DNA of 26,085 nucleotides from Gnetum montanum (taxonomy: Eukaryota > Streptophyta > Gnetopsida > Gnetales > Gnetaceae), in assembly GCA_015680685.1 (NCBI GenBank), contig MNCI01034019.1, forward strand, positions 91,493 to 117,577. Reading direction: 5' to 3'. Positions 9,204 through 17,890 of this stretch are shown in pieces. The notes under the pieces were generated by a model that worked only from the letters and a program-made list of their open reading frames with translations, did not search any database and was not told where the DNA came from. Made by a program: the position numbers and the translations under genes. Each line of letters starts with the position of its first letter. Positions within the stretch are counted from its first letter, which is position 1.

Positions 9204-11248
9204 ATGGTCCCAAAGCATGGACAACAAGAAGGTCTCTCTCAAGGTGTATCTAAGCGACCCACGTGTAGAGGACAAGTGTCTACCGAACAACGTGTAGAGT
9301 AGGAGGCGTAATCATTCAGAATCCATCAAGAGACTCCTGCTACTATACAATTGGGATAGGCAAATGGTGGAGCTGCTGCAATGCCTGAACAAGGACAACA
9401 CCTCAAGTTGTCCCCGAAGTGTGTTTAGGTCATCCGTGAAGATCCACATCAACTATAGTAATCGTGGAATTGAACTTTGGATCCTTCACAAAATTTTCTC
9501 TGGAGGCCGTTAGGGACCAACTCAAAGGGTTTCCATTATGGCCTATCCCCTCCGAAAGTAGTGCCTGATACTTGGGAGAAACGTACCAGTTTTGGCACAA
9601 TAAGGAAGAAGAAACCACAGTTGACATTTGTGGTGTGTCTGTTGATTTTTCCACCAAGGCCATTTCAGAAGTGTTAAACCTTCCAAATACAAGGCCAAAG
9701 GTTGCTCACCTGTCCACTCGCTTCGATGCTGATGCACAAAAGGTTTGGTTGGATAGGACATATGGTAAGGAAGATAAGATATATGGAGAGTTGACATTGA
9801 AAGAGAGAATCTACTTCAAGATTGGTACTTATCACATCTTCCCCACAAAAGGATTAAATAGGATTTCAACATATGTGGTAAGAGGAAGTGCGATATTGAT
9901 GGAAAAGGTTAATGCTAACTTGCCTCATCTATATCTCATGGAAGTCTTAAGGCAGTACGAAGAACACAAGACAGGTAAGTTCACGTTTCCCTTCCCTTGT
10001 CTCATCAGGAAGCTGTGCAAGCATGCTGGTATTCTGGGGTACACCAATGACATCCTTAGAAGAGCCCAAAATGCTTCATTCGCTGAATTGCTAAAGCCAC
10101 CAACTCCAAGGAAAAGTGCTAGTGAGACATTATAGCCAGAGCCAAAACAAGAGCAACTCAACAAATTGTTGGCAAACAATAAGAAAGTGGTGGAGGAGAA
10201 AGAGAAGGCTGACTAGGATGCCTCCAAGGCATAATTACAAACCTACATGCATCCTAAGGCACTCAGATCCTTACAAGAGAAGAATAAATAGCTCGCTGTT
10301 GACAATCTTTGATTGACCACTGTGGAAAAATAGAAGAATGTTCTCAAAGAAAATTTTCAACAGCTACGAGAATAATTGATCAAGGCCAATCAAGATATGA
10401 ACCGTTTGGCTAGAGAAAATTGAACCCTCTCAATGGAGGAGGTACACGCAATCTATCAAAAGATGGACATTAAAATAAGTGCGTGATAGAGCGAGGCCAA
10501 GTGGCATGAAAAGTTAAAGGAGCATTTCCGAGACTAGGTGGGAATGTACAAGCAAGTCATCAAGAAGGAGATCCATATGGCCAAGGCCCACATCAATGCT
10601 TTTAGTTCTCAACATATTGATTGGTGGGACATATTGGACACATATGCATTTGCCCACCAGGCGGAACTTAAAAGCCAAGACTTGTAGATTCAAGACCTCA
10701 TAGAGTACATGGTATTGGAAAACCTGTCGTATGCTAATCTAGCCATGTTGATAGCAGGGCGTCCAAGGATAGAGCTTGAGGGGCAGGTAGCTACCACCTA
10801 TGCCAAATATGAAGTAGAATTTATAGAACACAAGAAAACGTTGCAAAAGTTAGAAGTTGCAAATTCTAAACTAGAGGTGGTTAAGGCTAGCTACCAAGGA
10901 TAAAAGGATGTCGCAGTAGAATTGGCTTGATGGCTTACATATTTTTAGGGGTATAGAGACAAAGCCAAAGCCCATGAGGAGGAACGACGGTTATTTGCAG
11001 CCTAGTACGTCAAAGAAAAAAAAATGTTTCCACAACTACCATTCCCATGGGAGGTGCCAACTCTATCAAACATCAGGACATCAGCAAGGATGGCACAGGA
11101 TCCCCGAACGGAAGAGGAAAAGCTCCAGGCACTACTTCAACATCATCAAATTCCAAAACTTGGAGCACAAGACAAAGGGAAGCAACCCATGGAGGAGCCA
11201 CCACCACCTGGAACCACATGGGTTCCACAAAATTCTGTAATTTTGTGA
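9204..11248 (+). pseudogene. Decayed env-position ORF of an Athila-like element (plant transposon-protein domain plus coiled coil)
   Basis: From 9440 to the TGA at 11246-11248 one frame (about 600 codons) stays in register through 17 internal stops. An N-terminal extension from ATG 9204 is readable in another frame and needs one shift near 9440. Residues roughly 1-230 resemble the putative plant transposon protein domain (Transposase_32 type): VDICGVSVDFSTKAISEVLNLP, then HIFPTKGLNRIS, then FPFPCLIRKLCKHAGI. About 10136-11010 is rich in Lys, Glu, Gln and Leu with heptad-like spacing, so probably coiled coil. The C-terminus is Pro/Gln-rich (EEPPPPGTTWVPQ). It ends about 135 bases before the GAGGAC-polypurine box of the 3' LTR, the position of env-like frames in Athila elements. 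I see no signal peptide or membrane segment, so an envelope role is not supported. The 9572 start seen in automatic calls is a TTG after a stop, not a real start. Confidence 0.65.
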
Positions 11249-11384
11249 TTTTCCATTTTTTGTATGTTATGTCCCAATTTTGTTCTATTGAGATCACCAT
11301 TGCAGCATGAATAAATTCCTTGTCAGTTGATAATCCCATACCTATCCACTATGTAATCAATGGAGCTTGTTCTCATTTTGACTC

Positions 11385-11415
11385 GAGGACAAGTTTTCAT
11401 TCATTTGTGGGGGTA
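11385..11415 (+). other. Conserved box and polypurine tract of the second element
   Basis: GAGGACAAGTTTTCATTCAT followed by TTGTGGGGGTA, directly before the LTR start TGATGAATCG. It differs from the copy at 159-189 (minus) at only a few bases and defines the LTR boundary. Confidence 0.85.
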
Positions 11416-12276
11416 TGATGAATCGTGATTCATCAGGCTGCGATATCAGACCCCCGATATCAGATCCACGATATCAAGTACACAATATCGTAGCCCAAAT
11501 AATGATATCGGATACACGATGTCATGACTCCTGTGTAAGCCTATAAATACACATGTAGGCACACGAGAGAAGTTAGTTTTAAAAATAGTTAGTTTTTCAG
11601 TCAGTAGATAGAAGTTAGTTCATTTTTTAGTTCCTCTCAACCCTTTCTCCAAGTGCATGCCCACAATGTGATGATTGTAATTGTACAACATCCTTTATTC
11701 GAGTGTGGCGTACTTGGACATGCACATGATCGGAAATAAAGATTGAGATTACTTCATCATTGTAGCATTCACTTAATTTAATTACTTAATTGTTATTGTT
11801 ATTAAATGTTGAATGTGTATGACTTAATCAGAAGAATCTATGTGTGACTGCTTGGTATCCCAGTAGTGTACTCAGGTCATGTGCCTGGTAATCCTAGTGG
11901 TAGTCATGCACGAGGCCTAAGATGTGTATAGATGATTAAGGAACAGATGCTCATCGCACTTAGGCTGGCTTATATTCTCTCTCCCTATCTCCTATTAATA
12001 TAGCTCTCTCTCTCTCCCTTTTCCCTCCTAGCTTAGCTAAGATTCCTTTCCATTGCCTCTAGGAGTAGCACTAGGATAGAAATCACATCATACACCTCAC
12101 TCTAGACTAAACCATACATGACAAAGAAAATACTAGTCTAGGTGGGAAGACAATGAACTACGATTAGTGAGTAACTATCTAGATACCACAACTAGCCCAT
12201 CTGCGAAGTTCAACAAGATCATGCATGAACCCTCGTATTCATATGGTTGAGTGTAGGGGCACCTTGCCACTCATCA
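11416..12276 (+). repeat. 3' LTR of the second element (861 bp)
   Basis: Starts TGATGAATCGTG and ends TTGCCACTCATCA. U3 has four GATATC sites plus degenerate versions; TATAAATA is at 11542-11549; a CT microsatellite lies at about 12004-12017. The last 40 bases match the other LTR's end with a few transitions. It is shorter than the 5' LTR at 5572-6552 mainly because that copy has the 75-bp tandem units. Confidence 0.9.
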
Positions 12277-12278
12277 CC

Positions 12279-12648
12279 CGAGATGATTTTAAATAAGATG
12301 ATTTTAACCAAGTCTAACTACTAAACAAGGTAACAAGTAACTAAAAATAGAATCACTCATCCCTTCTCTATTTCTTTACCACTTGCCCAATTTAGTTTTA
12401 CCCTCTTGGTTAAGTTTGTTCTATCTTTGTTCATTTATGGTGTTTTTGAGAAATAAATCTCTTGCATAAATAACACTCAAAAACACCATGAATAAACAAA
12501 AACAGAACAAGCTTGACTAAGAGGGTAAAACTAAATTGGATAAGTGGTATAGAAATAGAGGAAGGATGAGTGATTCTATTTTTAGTTATCTTGTTACCTT
12601 GTTCAGTAGTTGGGCTTGGTTAAAATCATCTTATTTAAAATCATCTCG
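12279..12648. mobile_element. Foldback / MITE-like element, 172-bp inverted arms
   Basis: The left arm (12279-12450) and right arm (12476-12648) are inverted copies with about 16 mismatches over 172 bases (about 91% identity by eye), separated by a 25-base loop. Each arm starts CGAGATGATTTTAAATAAG, within which AGATGATTTTAA occurs twice. There is no coding capacity. The left end lies two bases from the LTR end at 12276 and no target duplication is shared by the two flanks. The LTR element therefore probably inserted at the very edge of the foldback, or the flank was lost. Superfamily is not determinable. Confidence 0.85.
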
Positions 12649-12668
12649 AATAATATATATATATATAC
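12649..12668. repeat. (AT)n microsatellite
   Basis: An AATAATATATATATATATAC run directly after the foldback's right arm. AT-rich runs are frequent MITE insertion sites, so this may be the original target. Confidence 0.6.
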
Positions 12669-12689
12669 ATGTTGCTAGTATTTAGCTAT

Positions 12690-13420
12690 GCCAAGAAACC
12701 CTTTCTTAAGTAGCCTTAACCTTTTTTCATTATTTAACCCTTTCTACAAGTTCCTTTCAAGTAAGATCCTCATTTATTTAAATGCTTTTTCCATTCTCAC
12801 ATTGTTTCAAGTGGCTTCAATGTCTTCAAATATAGTCTTTGCATCACAAAACATAACAATTACATGTTAGAGCTTTTCAAGTTATTGATTTGGAATCCTA
12901 AAAAGTTTAGCAACGTTCAGAGAAGTTATATACATATCATCTATAATTTTTTCAATTTTCTTAACCAAATATCATATATTTCACACTTTGTTTTCAGGAT
13001 ACCTATAAATCATTAATTATTTTCCTTTGCCTTTTTATTTCTTGCTTTTTAAAAACTTTTGTCATTGTAGATTCCATATTTGTCTTTGTTTCTTCAAGTT
13101 TAGATTTATTTTATTTTCTTCTACCTTGGCTTCAAATTATGTTAATTTTAGCAAAAAATTTTCATTATCCTTTGGAACAACATTAATCTCATTTTCCCCC
13201 TCAATTTTGTCTTAGAGGGTTAATAACCTTTGAAGAGTTTCTTTGTTTTGTTCATGAATTTCATCCAATTATGTTATTTTGCTAACCATTGCAACTCAAA
13301 TTTCTTTGATACTAGTTATGGTTAAAGTCCTTGAAAAGATTTGCAAATTTCTCAAGTAGATGACTCAATTTTTCAGCAACAAACTCTCCCTCATAAAATA
13401 TCAATTAATTTGCCCTCCCT
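12690..13420 (-). pseudogene. Decayed coiled-coil reading frame, unidentified
   Basis: On the minus strand, about 13310-13025 reads in one frame as a Glu/Lys/Asn/Leu-rich coiled coil (LDEIHEQNKETLQRLL, KIEGENEINVV, FEAKVEENKINLNLKKQ) broken by TAA codons where Gln is plausible. Flanking parts toward 12690 and 13420 show similar composition in shifted frames (VAEKLSHLLEKFANLFKDF). It resembles the coiled-coil part of the env-position frame at 10136-11010 in character, not demonstrably in sequence. No domain is recognised. Confidence 0.35.
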
Positions 13421-13440
13421 ATAACTACTTCAAATCACAT

Positions 13441-13625
13441 CAATGTTAAAAACAAAACCCTCTTCCTACTACTAATTTAGGTCAAATCAATGTTGAAACC
13501 AAAACCCTCAAAGCCTTCATGGCCTGGTATCAACGTTGAAACCTCACCACCTCAAGTCACCACTTAAAACCTAGTTACTAACAGTACCATATAAGATCAG
13601 ATCAATGTCAAAACCCACTAAAAAT
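13441..13625. repeat. Degenerate short repeats
   Basis: The motif CAAYGTTRAAAMC (or close variants) recurs at 13441, 13488, 13531 and 13603, each followed by an A/C-rich CCCTC-like tail. Spacing is irregular (47, 43 and 72 bases), so this is a weak repeat cluster. Confidence 0.35.
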
Positions 13626-13976
13626 CCTCAATGCCAAAAATCCTTATCACCAAGTCCGGCCTTAAATGAGCGTATGCAGATGAGAATTCAAAACCAGAAC
13701 GACGTATTGGTTCGATTTCTCATTATGTCTGAAATCTTCATGTCTTTAAAACAGAAAATGAAAACTTTTATAACCAAGTTACATTGTTGGAAAATCAACT
13801 TGGCACCCATCAATGAGAATGAAATTAGATTCTTCTTTGAAACTAGCTACTCTGTAAATTCTGTTCAAGAGAGACAACGTATGCAATTTCTTAGAGACAT
13901 AGGAAGCGAAACTTCTTTGTTCATGTTAATGAATGACGATCAGGAACAATGCTTCTTGATCGATGGCCTTGCATGA
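13605..13976 (+). CDS. Hypothetical 123-codon ORF, unrecognised
   Basis: The longest uninterrupted frame in this part of the window, starting ATG at 13605. It is rich in Met, Gln, Asn and Phe, with no signal peptide, membrane segment or catalytic motif that I recognise. The only suggestive feature is a charged middle part (NENEIRFFFETSYSVNSVQE). The region lies between relics and LTR-like DNA and has no promoter or neighbour that supports expression. It may be chance, or an exon-like fragment carried by a transposon. Confidence 0.15.
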   Translation: MSKPTKNPQCQKSLSPSPALNERMQMRIQNQNDVLVRFLIMSEIFMSLKQKMKTFITKLHCWKINLAPINENEIRFFFETSYSVNSVQERQRMQFLRDIGSETSLFMLMNDDQEQCFLIDGLA

Positions 13977-14535
13977 TTGAGCACCTGCTTCAATTCCGGG
14001 TCGCTATCGCCAATCCCCGCCATCATGCTTAACTTTCCTTTTTGTCGGTGACTCTTTTTTGCACTCTTGATCTTACAGTAGTATTGTAGATTTGTAGGTT
14101 AGTACTTAGGTACGTTACCACAAAACCGTTGAAACACCATAAAATTTCGAGGCACTCTTGCTTCACTAAGGTCTTGAAACTGAGACAAGCATTTCCACAA
14201 GTGTAGCCTCATGACAGTTTGGCAGGAAACATAGGCATTGAGGTTAGACTGTGTAGTTCGACAAGTTTTCTACCCCCAGTGACAGACCCGATGGACTCTC
14301 CAGCCTGCCCACCTGGACAATTCACCTGGCTAACAATCTACTCAAAAACCATGCTAAGAGTTGCCAAGAGTGTTTGGGATGAGCAAACTAGTTCGGCAAG
14401 TTTTCTAGTTGAAAAGTTTGCTACGCTACGCTCCGCCGGGCAGTGTAGTGGGCCTTTGAAAAATCAAACAAGTGTCCGAATACAAGCTTGGCAAGATGTT
14501 TGCGCAAAGCAAAGTCAGAATTCAGCCAACACAAG

Positions 14536-14559
14536 GTGCTACGCTATATAGCGTAGCAC
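14536..14559. repeat. Perfect 24-bp palindrome
   Basis: The half-site GTGCTACGCTAT is followed by its exact reverse complement. Related half-sites occur around it, making it the best-conserved member of a motif family in this LTR-like segment. Confidence 0.9.
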
Positions 14560-14937
14560 AACATAGCAAGGGCAAAGCAAGCAAAGTTTTCTCATTGGCT
14601 ACTAGGTTACGTAGCGTAGCATAGCATAGCAAAGATGTGTGTCAATAAAAATGCTCCAAAGGTTAGCCTGGCATGCACCAAGACCTTCAGCAAAAGTAAG
14701 TGACTCCAACACAATAGTGTAACACAGCGTAACAAGCGACTATGCTACTTCAGTGTGCTTCATTTTTCACTTGCATTGTTGGCACACCTGATCCCAGCAT
14801 CTCTAGTTTCGACACCATGGTTGCAACGTAGCAAATTCACGACTAGTTTTGCACATCTACACAGTACGAGCACATCAGCATCTTGTGGGTCCAGGACACA
14901 TGGCATCCATGCCTCATTTCTCACTTGCTCCTGACCC

Positions 14938-14950
14938 TATAAATACCTCA
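14938..14950 (+). promoter_or_regulatory. TATA-type core promoter in LTR-like segment
   Basis: CCCTATAAATACC lies in a locally GC-richer stretch, downstream of the palindrome cluster. It is compatible with a retrotransposon LTR promoter, plus strand. Confidence 0.45.
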
Positions 14951-15355
14951 ACGAGCAACGCTCAAAGGGTTGGCAATTTGGGTTGGCATTGTTGCGTTGG
15001 CCTTTTTGTGTTGGCATTTTACGCATCAACTTTTCTGCATTGGCTTTTAAGTTTACACTCAAAAGCATAGTTGAGGCATTTTGGGCATTCTGGTCATTCT
15101 TGAACTCTCTGGGCGCCCCAGCGTTGTATAACTTGTTATACATTTTCAAACAAGGTAAAGAATTGAACATGCGACTTTGGGGCGGTGCATTTCCTTACCC
15201 CAGTTTATTCTGTTATTTATTGATTATCAGTTTTATCTCGCGTATTTGGCAATCAAAACAACGTTCACGTAAGGTTAAGTTACATCGATTAAGTCCCTAT
15301 CTCATCAACCACCAGACCCTCCCGTTTCTGTTTTATCCAACATGGCTCGCATAGA

Positions 15356-16320
15356 TCCGAGGTTAAACTATTCGCTTGATGTTTCCCGCCACCAACATTT
15401 TCGGTTACTACAACCGTGAAGATCATAGATTGAAAAATTGGATCGGTAAATATAGTTACGATTAGATTGAAAAATGGGATCGTAATTTGGCAATGTTTTT
15501 GATAAACTGGATTAAAAAATTGAAACAAATTGATGTACAAATCATATTAAGAGAGCACTTACATACACCCATGTTAGCAACCGCATTTTCCCATCTTCTC
15601 CCATTTCATTTTATTTGTTAGTGTTTCATTTGTTTATTTGATTACCTCCAATGTGGTTGTCGTTGACCATACAACGAACGGCTTCCAAATTTCATTTTCG
15701 TTTGTTATTATTTCATTCCATTCAACTTTATTTCATTACCTAGAATGTGGTGGTTGCCGTGGATAATGTCCCCTCGAGACAACCGTTACCGTGTTGATCG
15801 ATGAGTAAACTTTCCCCATATGAAAACTTTCCGTTTGGTTTATTAAATTATTTGGAAAAGTTGACCCCCTAAATCCTGGCAAATACTTAAAATATGAAAT
15901 GATTAACTTTGGATGTGAATGTATGCACAAATAGTTCCGAATATAAGCACAGTGGAAAGCACAAAATCTAACAAAATCAATTTTGACTTTCTATAGCAGA
16001 ATTTAACCAATTTTATAGCACTCAATTTGTATGTACATGTGAATGCAATAAATGAAAACAAATTTTAAAAAACAAAGAAACAGGAGGAATTTTAAAACAC
16101 ACGGTGTATGAATTCATGATAATTCCCTCTTCCACAAACACTAATAGCACCTCAACAAGAACAGAGAAATATACAATGTAGGAAACACGTGAATCAGAAT
16201 TTTCAGCTTTCCTACTTGCATTTACAGTGGAAAGTCCCAATGGGTTACGAGATTTAAGGATAGGAACATTTTCTTCTGTTATGATGGCGAGTTTTCAAAG
16301 ACAACTTACAAGCAATAACA
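15356..16320. other. Unassigned intergenic DNA
   Basis: No convincing gene or transposon domain. It contains an imperfect direct duplication of about 75 bases (15598-15672 and 15690-15765; shared elements ATTTCATTTT...TTTGTTA and ATTACCT..AATGTGGT). Short open frames at 15289-15540, 15736-15930 and 16022-16240 (minus) show no motif. Lower repeat content than its neighbours makes this the likeliest old host or unique DNA in the window. Confidence 0.4.
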
Positions 16321-16870
16321 GATGAACTTGTCAGAGTACGTGGGGAAGCTTGATAATGTTCGGGATTTAGCCAATAACGCAGGAGATCACGGGAATCAAT
16401 ATAAATCGGTATTCTTCTTCGCTCTTATCAGAGTTGATCATAGACACTGATAAAATGGAGATGTTTTTGGAAAATTTTGAGCATATCATAGTATGTTGTG
16501 CGCCTATTGATAAAGATCAGTATCTGTGGGGCCTGTTTGAAATTTGAACTTATTGGGCAGCTTTGCAGATCGATGAAATACTTAGCGATGTACATTGCTG
16601 AAATGATAAAATACTTATCGATATAAGTGGCTGAAATCGATATGGATCGATTGATATAGAACCAAATTTTTTAAAACTTGATCTTGAAGATTTTTCATGT
16701 CATTTTGCTTCGAATTTGGAAGCTTTTGGATACTCCTGAGATGAAAAAGAAGAATCTTGAATCAGATTTGTGAAAAAGATTGAGAAAATGCAAGATCTAG
16801 TCCGCAAGATGCATGAGCAACTTGTAACAACTAAAAATGCAAATAAATACAACTTTAAATGAGAGAACAA
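16321..16870 (+). pseudogene. Possible decayed gypsy gag/integrase scraps
   Basis: Two short plus-strand stretches look retroelement-derived. About 16455-16560 reads MEMFLENFEHII then APIDKDQYLWGLF, resembling the start of a Retrotrans_gag core. About 16770-16860 reads FVKKIEKMQDLVRKMHEQL then ANKYNFK, resembling the end of gypsy integrase before its C-terminal domain. They are too close together to belong to one intact element. Between them lies a tandem pair of 33-bp units (16572-16604 and 16605-16637). The similarity is by eye and weak. Confidence 0.25.
16572..16637. repeat. 33-bp imperfect tandem duplication
   Basis: Two adjacent 33-base units of the form GATRAAATACTT..CGAT...TGGCTGAAAT-like, followed by a further CGATATGGATCGATTGATAT stretch. 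Several substitutions separate the units. Confidence 0.6.
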
Positions 16871-16879
16871 TACTAAAGC

Positions 16880-17450
16880 TTAATGCTTTAAACAACTAAA
16901 AATTATACATATCTTTATGATCTTTGGCGATTTAATGAAGAGCTTTGATGTAATTGATAATCTTTAATATGAAATGAACTTGCAATATTCAAGATCTTCA
17001 ATAGAAATTGAGAGAATGAAATTTGTGACTATGAGATTCTAATAACTTGAGGGAATATGAGATTCTAATAACTTGAGAGGAGATTATGAGAGAACTTGAG
17101 AATTGTGAAGCAAAAAATGAAAAAAAGAAAAACTTCTTCAAAATCCTTCAAACCCTTAAACATTGAGGTACACAATGAAAAATGATAAAATAAGGCCTCT
17201 CTCGTATGAGGTATGAAGGAAGATCTCAATTTATAGGTAAGGTTGACTCAAAGTTTGCCATTTTAGATATATTTTGACAATATGACACCTTACACCCATA
17301 ATTTTCCATTTTAGGAAACTTTAACATATGTGAGCCAAACCTTGTATTACAACATGAATTAAAACACATAACATAAAACATTAAATGAAAGACAAAAAAT
17401 GAAACATGAGAAATATGGAAAATAAGCTCTCATCTATACTACAATATGAT
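16880..17450 (-). repeat. Copia 3' LTR (approximate boundaries)
   Basis: On the minus strand it follows directly after a polypurine run (17453-17463). It contains CCTATAAATTGAG (TATA at 17228-17235) with a T-rich transcribed part beyond. A 22-base unit is repeated at 17030-17051 and 17056-17077. The start is near 17445-17452; the distal end could not be placed and may reach about 16870. The assignment rests mainly on the Copia RNase H tail just upstream. Confidence 0.55.
17228..17235 (-). promoter_or_regulatory. TATA box of the Copia LTR
   Basis: CCTATAAATTGAG on the minus strand, about 220 bases into the LTR, a usual distance for plant Copia LTRs. Confidence 0.5.
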
Positions 17451-17452
17451 AA

Positions 17453-17463
17453 TCCCTCCTTTA
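17453..17463 (-). other. Polypurine tract of the Copia element
   Basis: CTAAAGGAGGGA on the minus strand, 28 bases after the stop of the RNase H tail and directly before the presumed LTR, the expected place for plus-strand priming. Confidence 0.55.
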
Positions 17464-17491
17464 GGATACAATGGGAGTGATATAAAAATGA

Positions 17492-17645
17492 TCATGTATC
17501 CTTTGTCTTCATCTTCATTAGAGTAATTCCTATTGCTTCTATATGCTGCTTGAGTTTGATTGATATGATTATCTTTGTGAACATATTAGCCAATTGATAT
17601 TTTGTTTCCATATAAGACATCAGTATCATCTCTACATCACCTAGA
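17492..17645 (-). pseudogene. Copia RNase H C-terminal fragment
   Basis: A minus-strand frame from about 17645 to the stop at 17492-17494 reads MILMSYMETKYQLANMFTK, then HIEAIGIT. Copia pol proteins end with a pattern like T-x-x-Q-x-A-D-I-F-T-K-P-L followed by LR-x-x-L-G-I, and this fits it with Asn for Asp. The rest of pol is missing: upstream (17650-17890) is unrelated, so the element is 5'-truncated, apparently by joining to a gypsy relic. Confidence 0.65.
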
Positions 17646-17890
17646 TAAGACACCTCATGTTAAGCCTTCAAAAACTACCAAAAGTGCCAAAACTGATGCT
17701 TGTCCTTTGGGGAATGATCAAGGTCAATTGTTGGAAGCCTGTCACAACTCAAAATATTATTGAAGATAGTATTTTTGAGGGAGTTTTTATCTACCAAAGA
17801 GATTTAACCATGGCAAATCTAAGCCTATCTAGGTTGTTGAAGGACCAAAAAAGTGGGCACAAGAGGTAGAATCACCCACTAATGATGGTT
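17646..17890. other. Unassigned junction segment
   Basis: Lies between the Copia RNase H fragment and the gypsy protease relic. A plus-strand open frame (17657-17869, 70 codons, ending LSRLLKDQKSGHKR) has no recognised motif. Homology to the first element's protease ends at about 17890, so a recombination or insertion boundary falls here. Confidence 0.4.

Larger units (their letters stand above)
9204..12276 (+). mobile_element. Second Athila-like gypsy element, 5'-truncated, with intact 3' LTR
   Basis: Order on the plus strand: env-position reading frame, conserved GAGGACAAG box with polypurine tract (11385-11415), 3' LTR (11416-12276). Its LTR ends and polypurine box match the first element, but the coding content is complementary: the first keeps gag-protease, this one keeps the last frame. 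No 5' LTR, primer site, gag, protease or reverse transcriptase is present upstream, so the left boundary is uncertain and may lie nearer 8.7 kb. Confidence 0.65.
14100..15355 (+). repeat. LTR-like segment of a different family, boundaries uncertain
   Basis: Contains a strong core promoter, CCTATAAATACC (about 14938-14950), preceded by a U3-like stretch with repeated GCTACGCTA/TAGCGTAGC motifs (14416-14430, 14536-14559, 14606-14630). A second internal repeat is the pair GTTCGRCAAGTTTTCTA (about 14258 and 14391). This layout, palindromic repeats then TATA, is what an LTR looks like, and is parallel to the GATATC-rich LTRs elsewhere in the window. I could not fix the ends, the polypurine tract or the primer site, and no reading frame here is convincing. 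Confidence 0.4.

Noticed and set aside
9204-11248. Genuine retroviral envelope protein
   Set aside because: There is no signal peptide, no transmembrane segment and no cleavage motif. Only the position is env-like.
13519-13545. tRNA-Met-type primer site (TGGTATCAACG)
   Set aside because: It matches only the first eight bases of the usual TGGTATCAGAGC, has no LTR end before it, and is part of a local degenerate repeat.
14219-14551. 110-codon plus-strand open frame
   Set aside because: It lies in the U3-like, palindrome-rich segment, its C-terminal part is made of the repeat motif, and no domain is visible.
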